Assembly: GCF_001750685.1 (NCBI RefSeq)
Contig: NZ_CP017269.1
Location: 1,178,001-1,242,000, forward strand
DNA from: Geosporobacter ferrireducens
Lineage (GTDB): Bacteria; Bacillota; Clostridia; Peptostreptococcales; Thermotaleaceae
DNA length: 64,000 nucleotides
Direction: 5' to 3'
The notes under the pieces: generated by a model
Told to the model about the DNA's origin: nothing
What the model saw: only the letters and a program-made list of their open reading frames with translations
The model's database searches: none
Made by a program: the position numbers and the translations under genes
Part shown: one piece after another, positions 51,636-60,593 of the stretch
How the letters are laid out: every line of letters begins with the position of its first letter
Numbering within the stretch: the first letter of the stretch is position 1

Positions 51636-52322
51636 CTACTCACTCTTTCCAGTTGGCAAGAAAGGCATCAATTGTCCAGCTAAGTTTGGAATTGGCATGG
51701 TCTGTAGCCATACCTTTCCTGGACCGCGAAGCCTCGTCAGAAATAACCCTTCCCCTCCGAAAAGCATATTGGTAATTCCTTTAACCCTCTCAATTTCAAA
51801 CTGCACAGAAGGTTCAAACATGGCCACGTGTCCAGTATCCACTTTTAATTCTTCTCCTGCACGCAGTTCATATTCGATAACAGAGCCGTCGATCTCAACA
51901 AAGATCATACCTGGACCGGTAACCCGCTGCAATATAAAGCCTTCGCCGCCAAACAATCCGGCGCTAAAACGCTGCCTGAAATGGATCTCCAGCTTTGCAG
52001 ATCGCTCTCCTACCAGGAAACTTCGTTTTTGACAAATCACTGACTGTCCACCCTGTAGATTCAATGGAATAATGGTGCCTGGAAAAGAAGCTGGAAATGC
52101 AATCGTTCCAGTAGTCTCTCTGCAATGATAATTGGTCATAAAGAGAGACTCTCCCGACAGTTTTCTCGCAATTCCGCCTAAAAGACCCCCTTCCATGTTG
52201 GTATCCATGTCGAATCCAGCAGTCATCCACCCCATACCTCCGGATTCTGTAAAAACAGTCTCTCCCCGCTGCATCTCTAAAATCACAACAGGAAGGTTCC
52301 CTCCCCTTATTTCGTATTTCAT
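51636..52322 (-). CDS. AIM24/TIGR00266-family protein
   Basis: A 228-residue beta-rich protein. LEMQRGETVFTESGGMGWMT, GGLLGGIARKLSGESLF and GGEGFILQRVTGPG are family signatures. The repeated beta sheets form a trefoil-like core seen in the mitochondrial AIM24 relatives. Its cell role in bacteria is not established. It is a single gene. Confidence 0.85.
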   Translation of the reverse strand: MKYEIRGGNLPVVILEMQRGETVFTESGGMGWMTAGFDMDTNMEGGLLGGIARKLSGESLFMTNYHCRETTGTIAFPASFPGTIIPLNLQGGQSVICQKRSFLVGERSAKLEIHFRQRFSAGLFGGEGFILQRVTGPGMIFVEIDGSVIEYELRAGEELKVDTGHVAMFEPSVQFEIERVKGITNMLFGGEGLFLTRLRGPGKVWLQTMPIPNLAGQLMPFLPTGKSE

Positions 52323-52452
52323 AAATTATCCCTCCAATTCTTATCACTAAATTATATTCTTCCCGCTTTATTTCCATTATCCTTTTTTCAGTCATAAAAA
52401 TACAGTCATATTTAATTCTATGACTGTATTGCAAATGTTTTTCTGCTGGTTA

Positions 52453-53058
52453 TTAAAAAGCAATAAACTGGCTGGCAAAGGCAAAGAATTCATCAGGATC
52501 TCCTAATGGTGTACGGACATTACTGTTTTTATGAAAATCTGGTTCCCATTTGTCTACGTGCTTCAACATGCTGAGAATATCCTGTATGACAGATAAATTG
52601 ACAAAGATTCTTTTTTCCTTCAGCTGACTTTCCAACTGGGGGTGGGTTTTAGCCATTTTGTACAGAGCAACTACACCTTGGTAAATTACGCGATAATCTG
52701 TGGATTCTTCAATCACTTTTAATACAGATGGCACATATTTCCCTACTTCCTCCGCATCTTTAGAAACAGCGGATAAGGATTGGAAAGCATATTCCTTAAA
52801 AATACTGCTGTCCATCTTATCAATAGTATTCAATATATAAGGAAATAATTCTTCCAGTTCCAACGTCTCAATCACTTTAAAAAAATGAGTTGTTAGAGAA
52901 CTCTTTTCCTCGATATGCTTTTCCAGTTCCTGCAAAAGTTCACCTACAGTTCTAGGATTGTTCACTATTTGCAATTCCTTTTCAATCTGTATTTTTCTTC
53001 CATTCTCCAGTTTCTCTAATATCTGTTTGATTTCTTGATTTAAGAATCTTTTTTCCAT
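52453..53058 (-). CDS. helical (HEAT-like) protein of unknown function
   Basis: A 201-residue protein when started at the ATG at 53056-53058, which has GGAGGTG five bases upstream. The frame is open for 29 more codons without a site. It is all-helical, with repeated units that resemble HEAT/armadillo repeats (LEELFPYILNTIDKM, VGKYVPSVLKVIEES, YRVIYQGVVALYKMA). No catalytic motif is seen. It is divergent from the nickel genes. Confidence 0.55.
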   Translation of the reverse strand: MEKRFLNQEIKQILEKLENGRKIQIEKELQIVNNPRTVGELLQELEKHIEEKSSLTTHFFKVIETLELEELFPYILNTIDKMDSSIFKEYAFQSLSAVSKDAEEVGKYVPSVLKVIEESTDYRVIYQGVVALYKMAKTHPQLESQLKEKRIFVNLSVIQDILSMLKHVDKWEPDFHKNSNVRTPLGDPDEFFAFASQFIAF

Positions 53059-53181
53059 GGATACACCTCCGCTCGTCCATATTTTACCCCTATTCCTAAG
53101 TAAATAAACCAATAGCAAAATGGATTTACAGGTTTTATATATCATTTAAATCCTTTCAACATTTCAATACATTCAGAAAAC

Positions 53182-53211
53182 TTGCATTGACGAAACTTAG
53201 GAATTTATGAT
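53182..53211 (+). promoter_or_regulatory. possible promoter of the cooT operon
   Basis: TTGCAT (53182-53187), 18 bases, TATGAT (53206-53211), about 120 bases before cooT. Confidence 0.4.
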
Positions 53212-53330
53212 ATGCTTTTAACAAAGAGACCTGTAATATGTATTTTGAAATCATGAAGATTTCTTTAAGCTGTCGAAACAGCCTTAGAGGAATCTTTTTG
53301 CAAATTTACAATAAAAACGGAGGAATGAAC

Positions 53331-53522
53331 ATGTGTGAGTCCATTGCATACCTAGCAACACCTCAAGGTGAAAAGAAAATCATGGAGAATGTTGTTTACA
53401 TGAAACCCGAAAATGGTAAAGTATACTTAAGTGATTTATTAGGAGAGCAAAAAATTGTTGAGGGTTATGTAAAAGAAATTCGTCTGATCGACCACAAGAT
53501 TATCATCGAAGAAAAGAAATAA
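53331..53522 (+). CDS. cooT: CooT-family nickel-binding protein
   Basis: A 63-residue protein starting MCES, the hallmark of CooT, whose Cys2 helps bind Ni(II) in a dimer. GGAGG seven bases before the ATG at 53331 fixes the start. An upstream in-frame ATG is not supported. CooT assists nickel supply to CO dehydrogenase in Rhodospirillum. Here the nickel enzyme acetyl-CoA synthase is encoded about 7 kb away. Confidence 0.85.
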   Translation: MCESIAYLATPQGEKKIMENVVYMKPENGKVYLSDLLGEQKIVEGYVKEIRLIDHKIIIEEKK

Positions 53523-53543
53523 TGAAATTTGGGGGACCTATAG

Positions 53544-53960
53544 ATGATTATTGCAGTAATAGATGGAATGGGTGGAGGAATCGGGAGCCAGATTGTAACA
53601 CATCTTCGGCAGGAGCTTCCTCCTCATTTTGAAATATATGGTCTTGGAACCAATGCAACAGCAACCTCTGCCATGCTGAAAAATCATGCCAATAAGGGAG
53701 CAACTGGAGAAAATGCCATCATGGTATCCATTAAAAAAGCCAGTGTCATTTTGGGTCCTGCTTCCTTAGTTATACCCAACGCCATGATGGGAGAGGTTAC
53801 CCCTAGGATTGCTACAGCTATTGCAGATGCTGAAGCTTTAAAAATTCTGCTGCCGATTCTGCCTGATAATTTTGAATTGGTTGGATTGGAAAACAAACCA
53901 TTAATGCTGTTGATTAAGGATGCAATCGGCATTCTAAAAAAAGAGTTCAATATTAAATAA
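53544..53960 (+). CDS. DUF3842-family protein
   Basis: A 138-residue protein with an N-terminal nucleotide-fold start (IIAVIDGMGGGIGSQIV), GLGTNATATSAMLKNHANKGATGEN in outline and LGPASLVIPNAMMGEVTP, all as in DUF3842. Its function is unknown, but such genes are often seen next to cooT. It is 21 bases after cooT in the same operon, which suggests a role in nickel or CODH/ACS maturation. Confidence 0.8.
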   Translation: MIIAVIDGMGGGIGSQIVTHLRQELPPHFEIYGLGTNATATSAMLKNHANKGATGENAIMVSIKKASVILGPASLVIPNAMMGEVTPRIATAIADAEALKILLPILPDNFELVGLENKPLMLLIKDAIGILKKEFNIK

Positions 53961-54055
53961 ACTGACAAGCCCTATCAGAACTATCAAATTTCAAATCACC
54001 CATGATTGCCTGAAGGGTTATCATAACTATTAAGAAAAAGGAGAGAGATATTATT

Positions 54056-54496
54056 ATGCATTCTGATGACAAAAACCATCATTCTCATACCCATCATGAT
54101 CATTCTCACAATCATGAACACAATCACAGCCACGGACATACCCATGAAAGCAATAGCGGACACAGCTACCATCATGAACATGAGCATCATCATGTACATA
54201 ATCATGAGCACGACCACGCTCAAAGTCATGGTCACGACCATCCCCACGATCATGACCATGGAGACCACAACCATGAACATCCATCACCAGCAAGTATAGA
54301 GAATGATGAGAAAACCCTTCGTGTACTGCTGGTTCATTGGATTAACCATAACCGCTCCCATCAGGACAGCTTCCAACAATGGGTAGAAAAAGCAAAAATG
54401 ATGGATCGCCCAGAGGTTGCTGCCCATATCCAAAAAGCGATTGAGTATATGGAAATGGCCAATGGCATGCTGGTTGAAGCAAAGAAGCATATGTAA
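54056..54496 (+). CDS. histidine-rich metal-binding protein
   Basis: A 146-residue protein. About 34 of the first 76 residues are His, in HSH, HDHSH and HEHEHHH runs mixed with Asp, Glu and Asn. The remaining 70 residues form a helical domain (LLVHWINHNRSHQDSFQQW). The layout fits nickel storage proteins such as Hpn or the His-rich parts of HypB and CooJ. GGAGAGA precedes the ATG. Third gene after cooT, so nickel is the likely metal. Confidence 0.8.
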   Translation: MHSDDKNHHSHTHHDHSHNHEHNHSHGHTHESNSGHSYHHEHEHHHVHNHEHDHAQSHGHDHPHDHDHGDHNHEHPSPASIENDEKTLRVLLVHWINHNRSHQDSFQQWVEKAKMMDRPEVAAHIQKAIEYMEMANGMLVEAKKHM

Positions 54497-54501
54497 TAGA
54501 T

Positions 54502-54536
54502 AAAAAGAGGAATTATCTAAATCAATTCCTCTTTTT
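54502..54536. terminator. bidirectional terminator
   Basis: AAAAAGAGGAATT pairs with AATTCCTCTTTTT around a 9-base loop. It ends the nickel operon and overlaps the stop of the minus-strand gene at 54517. Confidence 0.85.
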
Positions 54537-55200
54537 TATGCTTATTTTCATAGAGGCCCTTCCAATTCGGAATTTTTCCATGGTTCCTCAGTACACCAAC
54601 AGCCACATCCCCTACCACTGCCAGATCCTCTGCATCAAAATAATAGGGCGTATTCATATCAAATAAAATGTTGGCAGCAGGAGCAAGCTCCTCATCTCCT
54701 TTCCAAAGGATAAACGTGAGGTAGACATTATTCATGAATTGAAAACGGCAGCCTATATCTCCTGTCTTTACAAGCTGGCCTCCAATGGCTTCAAAGGCTT
54801 CCTTTACTTCCTCCAAGCGGTTGCCGAAAGCTCTTGCCAATCTCATGATGGTACGGCTATTAAAATTACTGTAATACACATGTCCTCCGGGTATTTCCTT
54901 GTAGGTGATATCCTTGCCTGTAGGGGGAATTCCTCTGGCATTTGCCAAATAGCGCAAAAAAAGCGTCATGACTGCATATACCTCTATGGGTTCCCCTTCC
55001 TCAGTGTAGACTTCACCAGCAGGATACTGAACATAGTATAGGCTTCCCATCATATGTACTGTGAAGCGTTGACGTTCCGGGTCATAGGGGGCGCTTGCCA
55101 ATTCTGACATCATGAAAGGATCTTTATCCTTAAAAATATCCCTTATAAACTCATAGGGTACCTTTCCCTGCCGATCTTCTTTTACTGCTTGATAATCCAT
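54517..55200 (-). CDS. DUF3786 protein
   Basis: A 227-residue protein with the DUF3786 features LASAPYDPERQRFTVHMMGS in outline, YPAGEVY, LFLRYLANARGIPPTGKDITYKEIPGG in outline and WKGDEELAPAANILFD. In acetogens and methanogens such genes are found near corrinoid or CODH/ACS genes. The function is unknown. The ATG at 55198-55200 lies seven bases after GGAGG. It follows the SpoIIE-type phosphatase by 16 bases. Confidence 0.8.
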   Translation of the reverse strand: MDYQAVKEDRQGKVPYEFIRDIFKDKDPFMMSELASAPYDPERQRFTVHMMGSLYYVQYPAGEVYTEEGEPIEVYAVMTLFLRYLANARGIPPTGKDITYKEIPGGHVYYSNFNSRTIMRLARAFGNRLEEVKEAFEAIGGQLVKTGDIGCRFQFMNNVYLTFILWKGDEELAPAANILFDMNTPYYFDAEDLAVVGDVAVGVLRNHGKIPNWKGLYENKHKKEELI

Positions 55201-55216
55201 TTCCATTCCTCCTATT

Positions 55217-56392
55217 TTAATAATAGTGTACATAAACCACTTTCCCTATCTTTTTAAGCATATTTATCAATTCCCCTACGATTCTTAATTTCATGGGTAT
55301 AGCTGAAGCTGCATCCTGACTTTGATGTGCTGGATTCACAGCTCTCCCAACAAAAAAATTTACGTGGGTACAATCATAAAGGAGTATCTGCGTCAGCATG
55401 GCTGCACCATTCTTTTCTTTTATTCTGCCTGAAATCTCCCTTGTCAGCGAATGGGTATGAAAGAGTTTTAATTGCTCTAAGGTTTCCCGGAGGGTTAGAA
55501 TTCCCTCTGTTACCAATTCAAAACCCTTCATGTGCGTAATCGGAGGAATCTGTGCTGTCACAGTAGTAAGATCCATCTGCATATCACAGTTTAATTCTCT
55601 GGCAACAATATTGGCTGCAGTACCTCCACAAATTATTTTTTTCCCAGGACTCTGCACCAGCTGCTGCACCACAGCAGCATCATTCTCCTTATGCAGAGGC
55701 GGTCCTGTAAATAAATTTATGTACTTCGGCTCTTTCAATTGTATTGCAACTGCAGTGGTATCGTCCCCCGGCTTTCCGTCATATAAGTCACGGCACGTAG
55801 CAATTAATGCCTTTGAAATATATAGGCTGTTGTGCTTCGGACATAGTCTATTTAAATATTGGGCTACATTTTCCCAAGTCCAGCCTAGATTAAAGATCAC
55901 TCCTAATCCAGCATGGATTACGCCGTCAGATACAGCAATGACGCAGTCTCCTTTCTGGAGCTGAATTTTGCTTTGATAAACCTTCTTCCCATTAATCTCT
56001 ACCGCTACTCCGGAATTTTTATAAACCTGATTTCCCTCTTTATCATAATAAAAAATGGGTGGATTATCAAACTGAATGATGGAAGCCTCACCATTATGCC
56101 GGACATACACAATCGTAAAGGTAGAGTAGGCAATTTTTCGCACCTGACAAATTGGTAAAGTATTTACAATGGTATCCACTACTTCTGTTATATCTAATCC
56201 CTCTTTGAGCATCGTAGCAGCAATCTTCGCCGTCATTGTGGCCAAGATATGAGCCTTCACACCGCTGCCCAGGCCATCAGAAAGTACTACAATCATTCCA
56301 TCCTCAGTTCTTACCACTTCCACCTGATCCCCACAAAGCTCTTCTCCAGTCTTATTTAATTGATCCCATCCTACTTCAATAAAGTATTCCAT
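55217..56392 (-). CDS. SpoIIE-type serine phosphatase
   Basis: A 391-residue protein. Residues 1-220 form the PP2C-like SpoIIE domain (VVLSDGLGSGVKAH, VIAVSDGVIHAG, KPGDDTTAVAIQ). These hold the metal-binding aspartates. The C-terminal 170 residues form a separate domain (IICGGTAANIVAREL) found in partners of [FeFe]-hydrogenase-like sensors. It lies three bases after the sensor gene. It probably dephosphorylates an anti-sigma-antagonist-type protein in response to that sensor. Confidence 0.85.
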   Translation of the reverse strand: MEYFIEVGWDQLNKTGEELCGDQVEVVRTEDGMIVVLSDGLGSGVKAHILATMTAKIAATMLKEGLDITEVVDTIVNTLPICQVRKIAYSTFTIVYVRHNGEASIIQFDNPPIFYYDKEGNQVYKNSGVAVEINGKKVYQSKIQLQKGDCVIAVSDGVIHAGLGVIFNLGWTWENVAQYLNRLCPKHNSLYISKALIATCRDLYDGKPGDDTTAVAIQLKEPKYINLFTGPPLHKENDAAVVQQLVQSPGKKIICGGTAANIVARELNCDMQMDLTTVTAQIPPITHMKGFELVTEGILTLRETLEQLKLFHTHSLTREISGRIKEKNGAAMLTQILLYDCTHVNFFVGRAVNPAHQSQDAASAIPMKLRIVGELINMLKKIGKVVYVHYY

Positions 56393-56395
56393 CTC

Positions 56396-58105
56396 TTAAT
56401 CCCCCGATTGGTTGAGTGTAAGCTCCATTAGCCTTGTTAAAATCACCTTGGTTTCTGCAGTAGTTTCTCCAAGCAAGCTGGCAATTTCCTGGGCTACACG
56501 CATTTGCTTTGCAATGACGTGCTCTGCTGCTTCCACTGTGTTTTTCTTCATTCGCAGCAGTTCTTTCTCCTTTTCCTCTTCTTTTGTAATATCATTTAGA
56601 ATGGCAAGAATCACATCCTGCTTTTCAATATATAAAAGGTTCAAGATCACCGTCAGATTCTTATCCTCCAGACGGATCTTCTTACCATAGATATTCTTCT
56701 TCGTTTCAAATACTTCTACAAAGTTTGAAAAATCTATGATAGATACCAGATGAAGATCATCCCCTTCACTTTTTTCAACCTGTAGATGATGAATCGCTGC
56801 AGGGTTGATACTCTTAATCTTTAAATCTCTTCCTACAAGAAAAATGAAGTTTGGCGAATGCTCAAAAATGAGATTGGAAATAGTTTCACTCTTATTTCTC
56901 ATAAAAGGCAGGCACATATAGGTTTGAGCCATTTCATTGTAAATGGCTTCAGCTTTTTGTCGGCAAGTTTGGTAGCCACAAGTACCACAATTCAGCTCGT
57001 CACTTCGCTTCATTTTTCCCATTTCCTTGAGGATACTCTCTAGGACGTCCCGTTCCGGTATCTTATGCTCCGGTTTTCGGTCACTAAAGCTGCGTGAAAA
57101 GTCAAAGGGAAATCCTTCGGCTTCTTTTATTACACGTTCTGCTGCCGTTTCACTATATCTGCATACCTGTTTTTTTCGTTTGAAAAGATTTCCTTTGCTT
57201 CGCGAAAAGGATGATCCCGTAATACAGCCATTATTACAAAAACATAGTTCTACGATTGCAGGCTCTAAACTTCCTTGTTTCATACACTCCAGTACCTCTT
57301 TACATTGTCCCGCACCCTCTACGCGGATGAAGTCCCTTCCATCAAGGCCAGCCAGCTCTCTTAAAGCAAAAATGCCTTCAGTGGGAAAAAGTTTCGCCTG
57401 CCTCGTACCTTCATCTTCAAAAGATCTTTCTTCCGCGCTGGCTAAATCTATTTCTTCTTTATTTATCCATTTTTCAAGATCATAGAAAGTAAATACAGCA
57501 TCTACTGCCCCCTCCTTCACAAACTCAATAAATTCCGCTTTCGCCCCAATACACGGGCTAAAATAAACAACCTTACACTGGTACCCATATTTTTCTTTGA
57601 GCATTTTTCCATGGGCGATCATAGGTGGTACTACCTGCAGCATATAAGGGTTCAGTTCTGAATAGTATTTTTGCACCCACAGATTCATCGTAGAGCAAGT
57701 GGTTGTAATAAAATACTTTTGCTCTTTGGAAAAGATACTTTTTCGGTATTCTTCATAAACCTTATCTATCCCTAAGGTCGTTTCTTCAACATACTGGAAT
57801 CCCAGCTGCTTTAATACACCTGCAAGACGCTTATAATCTTCACCAAAGTAGGCCACATAAGCGGGATCTACAGAAGCAACCAGTGTTTTCCCATTAGCAA
57901 GATAAGCCTTTGTTCTAATTAAATTATTCCGATTACTTTGAGGATTTTGAGGACATAGGATAAAGCACTTTCCACAGGCAATACATCGGCTTTGCTCTAT
58001 TTTTGTTCGTCGGTCATTAAAAGAAATTGCCTTTACCGGACAAATTCGTATACATTTGTAGCAATTGTTGCAAGCATTTTTAGATAGTGTTAAAACTGTA
58101 TTCAT
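56396..58105 (-). CDS. [FeFe]-hydrogenase-like redox sensor with PAS domain
   Basis: A 569-residue protein. Two 4Fe-4S motifs (CNNCYKCIRICP and CIACGKCFILCP) start it. Residues about 70-330 form the hydrogenase large-subunit fold. The usual TSCCP is TTCST (Cys137), PCxxK is SPCIGAK (Cys185) and CxxGC is CNNGC (Cys290, Cys294), so one ligand position is changed and true hydrogenase activity is doubtful. A further Cys cluster (CGTCGYQTC ... MCLP, about 383-412) and a PAS domain (about 420-530) follow. With the phosphatase it looks like a H2 or redox signalling pair. Confidence 0.8.
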   Translation of the reverse strand: MNTVLTLSKNACNNCYKCIRICPVKAISFNDRRTKIEQSRCIACGKCFILCPQNPQSNRNNLIRTKAYLANGKTLVASVDPAYVAYFGEDYKRLAGVLKQLGFQYVEETTLGIDKVYEEYRKSIFSKEQKYFITTTCSTMNLWVQKYYSELNPYMLQVVPPMIAHGKMLKEKYGYQCKVVYFSPCIGAKAEFIEFVKEGAVDAVFTFYDLEKWINKEEIDLASAEERSFEDEGTRQAKLFPTEGIFALRELAGLDGRDFIRVEGAGQCKEVLECMKQGSLEPAIVELCFCNNGCITGSSFSRSKGNLFKRKKQVCRYSETAAERVIKEAEGFPFDFSRSFSDRKPEHKIPERDVLESILKEMGKMKRSDELNCGTCGYQTCRQKAEAIYNEMAQTYMCLPFMRNKSETISNLIFEHSPNFIFLVGRDLKIKSINPAAIHHLQVEKSEGDDLHLVSIIDFSNFVEVFETKKNIYGKKIRLEDKNLTVILNLLYIEKQDVILAILNDITKEEEKEKELLRMKKNTVEAAEHVIAKQMRVAQEIASLLGETTAETKVILTRLMELTLNQSGD

Positions 58106-58156
58106 GGCATTTTTCCTTTCGGATCTTCAGACAGTCTATAGTTAAGTTACTTTACA

Positions 58157-58202
58157 AAAGAAGATTCCTCTGCAAGTTCTTATCTGTAGAGAAATCTTCT
58201 TA
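58157..58202 (-). terminator. terminator of the acs operon
   Basis: AAGAAGATT.CTCT pairs with AGAG.AATCTTCTT across a 15-base loop, followed by TTTTG on the minus strand, directly after the acsV stop. Confidence 0.75.
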
Positions 58203-58207
58203 ACAAT

Positions 58208-60142
58208 CTATTGATTATTTATTTTCACCGATGACGATGGAAAGCGTTCAATATCTGTATGAGGTAAAAAGCAAGCAGATATAAACTCATCCATATAGCT
58301 TGGATAAGCACTCAGCTCCATATAGGTCATTTGGCCTGCAATCGTTTCAAGTTTTCTGCGTGCATCTTCACTCATCAGTGTCAGATAACAGCCCATCAGC
58401 GAACTATTGCCGATATAAACATATTTGTCTCTATCAATATCAGGGAACAAACCGATTTGTATAGCCTTATCAATGGCTAAACTATTGCCGATTCCACCTG
58501 CTATATATACACGGTCAATGATGCTCATGTCCAGACCCAGGCTCTCAATCAAAGTGGCCGCTCCGGAATATACAGCTCCCTTAGCCTTAATAAAATTGTC
58601 GATATCAATTTCTGTAACGGTAATGTCTTCTTCCAGGTTCCATTCTTCCTTAAACACAAGTACATATTCACCAATTTCATATTCATCAAATCGAATCCGC
58701 GGCGTTTTTAAATCTCTGTTTAATTTTCCTCTCCGATCAATGATGCCCGTAACCATCATTTCCGCAATCAAATCAATTAATCCAGAACCACAAATCCCTT
58801 TAGGCGTTTCTTCGCTGATAATTTTCATCTGAGGTTCTCGTGTGAATGGATCAATAGAGACTCGCTCAATGGCACCAGGAGCTGCACGCATACCACTACT
58901 GATTTCACCGCCTTCAAAAGCTGGTCCTGCAGAGCATGCACAAGTCATGAAATAATCTTTGTTTCCAAACACAATTTCTCCATTAGTACCCAAATCAATG
59001 AACAATACATTTTCCTCAGATGCCCATATGCCTGAGGATAATACGCCCGCAGTAATATCTCCTCCAACATAGCTGGCCACTGAAGGTACAATATAGATAA
59101 AGGTTTCTGGATTTGCTTCTAACTCTAATTCCGATGTTTTAATGAATGGTGCACGAATAAAAGCCGGTATATAAGGTTCTCTACGCAAATGATCAGGATA
59201 TACGCCCAACAGCAAGTGACACATGGTGGTGTTGCCAGCCGCAACGAAGGCAATCACTTCATCTTTCCCTACGTTTGCCTCTTCGTACATTTTTGTCAAC
59301 AGTGGATTAATCGTTTCATGAATGATGGCATGAGTCAGCTTTTCGAGTCCGCCCCTCTTGGTCGCATAAATAATTCGGTTAATCACATCGGCGCCATATT
59401 TCATTTGTGCATTACCAGAGGAAGCCTTTGCCAAAAGCCTTCCTTCATAGAGGTCTACAAGGCAAGCCGCTACAGAGGTAGTCCCAATATCTAAGGCCAC
59501 ACCATACAATCGATTTCGAGTATCTCCAGCCTCGATATTCACAATGGTGGTGCGGTTATCTCCTCTGGGTATATGGGTGATGGTAACCTTAAAATCATTG
59601 TCCCTCAGCATATTTGGAATTTTTCGGAGCATCGGCAGTCTGCAAAATACTTTGTTAAAACCTAAATGAATACGGAGATGTCTTTTTATCCTATCCCAGT
59701 CAGAAATATTATCATCTAATGTGGGCAGTTCAATCTCCAGATAATCCTTCTTTACATAGGAGCCAAAGGACATTCCATTATCAATCACTTGCTTACGGGC
59801 CCTTTCAAAAATTTCCTTTTCTCGAGATTCTGATATTCCTTCAATTCTCATTCCTGACATATTCGTAGCATGACTATTAGGTATTTCTACGGTAATATCC
59901 TCTAAAATTTTGGTCTCACAAGCCAATACAAAACCTTCCGCCCACTCTTGATCTTTAATATGATGGGTTTGTTTTGTCTCTGCTTTTCCTTCCTTTAGCT
60001 TTACTTTGCACTTTCCACAGGAGCCGTTCCCATTGCATGGCGCATCCACAAAAACATTGGCACGCCTTGCAGCCTCCAACAGATTTTCTCCCAGATCTGC
60101 CTTCACTTCTACGTTCTCTGGTACAAACCTTACTTTAACCAT
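58208..60142 (-). CDS. acsV: corrinoid protein reductive activator AcsV (RACo)
   Basis: A 644-residue protein. The N-terminal [2Fe-2S] ferredoxin domain has CNGNGSCGKC and a later Cys (about residues 35-75). A linker and an ASKHA ATPase domain follow, with LYGVALDIGTTSVAACLVDL, AAGNTTMCHLLLG and ACSAGPAFEGGEISSGM. It uses ATP to return an inactivated Co(II) corrinoid of the CoFeSP to Co(I). GGAGG lies before the ATG and directly after a hairpin with T-run. Last gene of the operon. Confidence 0.9.
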   Translation of the reverse strand: MVKVRFVPENVEVKADLGENLLEAARRANVFVDAPCNGNGSCGKCKVKLKEGKAETKQTHHIKDQEWAEGFVLACETKILEDITVEIPNSHATNMSGMRIEGISESREKEIFERARKQVIDNGMSFGSYVKKDYLEIELPTLDDNISDWDRIKRHLRIHLGFNKVFCRLPMLRKIPNMLRDNDFKVTITHIPRGDNRTTIVNIEAGDTRNRLYGVALDIGTTSVAACLVDLYEGRLLAKASSGNAQMKYGADVINRIIYATKRGGLEKLTHAIIHETINPLLTKMYEEANVGKDEVIAFVAAGNTTMCHLLLGVYPDHLRREPYIPAFIRAPFIKTSELELEANPETFIYIVPSVASYVGGDITAGVLSSGIWASEENVLFIDLGTNGEIVFGNKDYFMTCACSAGPAFEGGEISSGMRAAPGAIERVSIDPFTREPQMKIISEETPKGICGSGLIDLIAEMMVTGIIDRRGKLNRDLKTPRIRFDEYEIGEYVLVFKEEWNLEEDITVTEIDIDNFIKAKGAVYSGAATLIESLGLDMSIIDRVYIAGGIGNSLAIDKAIQIGLFPDIDRDKYVYIGNSSLMGCYLTLMSEDARRKLETIAGQMTYMELSAYPSYMDEFISACFLPHTDIERFPSSSVKINNQ

Positions 60143-60159
60143 AATGTTATACCTCCAAA

Positions 60160-60193
60160 AAATATCTTTTCCCCCGAAGGGGAAAAGATATTT
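60160..60193 (-). terminator. intra-operon hairpin with UUCG loop
   Basis: A perfect 15-bp stem closes a CCCC-TTCG-GGGG loop on the minus strand and is followed by TTTTTT and then the acsV ribosome binding site. It probably reduces readthrough from gcvH to acsV. Confidence 0.7.
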
Positions 60194-60202
60194 AACTTTT
60201 AC

Positions 60203-60574
60203 TTAAGCCAATGTTGCCTCATAACTCTCTGCACTTAATAATGCATCTAATTCTGATTCATCAGCAATCTGAACTTTTACGATCCAAGCTTCATAAGGTT
60301 CTTCATTGATAAACTCTGGCTCTTCATCTAATCTCTCATTGATCTCCAGTACTTCTCCGGAAATTGGCGCATAGAGATCTGATGCCACTTTAGATGATTC
60401 TACAACCCCAAAGTCCTTTCCGACTTTCAGTTCATCACCTACCTCAGGCATTTCAACAAATAATATTTCTCCAAGCTTTGCCTGAGCATAGTGGGTAATT
60501 CCGATCAAAGCCTTATCCCCTTCTACTTTTACCCAGGTATGCTTTTGATAATACTTTAAATTCTCTGGATACAT
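60203..60574 (-). CDS. gcvH: glycine cleavage H-like lipoyl protein
   Basis: A 123-residue lipoyl-domain protein ([26 protein letters not shown]) with the lipoylated lysine in [13 protein letters not shown] (Lys62). The ATG at 60572-60574 is preferred, with AGGGGG upstream. A TTG two codons earlier is possible. A glycine-cleavage H protein inside an acs operon links methylene-THF from glycine to the Wood-Ljungdahl methyl branch. Confidence 0.85.
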   Translation of the reverse strand: MYPENLKYYQKHTWVKVEGDKALIGITHYAQAKLGEILFVEMPEVGDELKVGKDFGVVESSKVASDLYAPISGEVLEINERLDEEPEFINEEPYEAWIVKVQIADESELDALLSAESYEATLA

Positions 60575-60593
60575 GATCAAGATTCCCCCTTTT

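Noticed and set aside
53996..54280. Met-rich minus-strand open frame
   Set aside because: Complement of the His-rich gene at 54056-54496, which has a good ribosome binding site and operon context.
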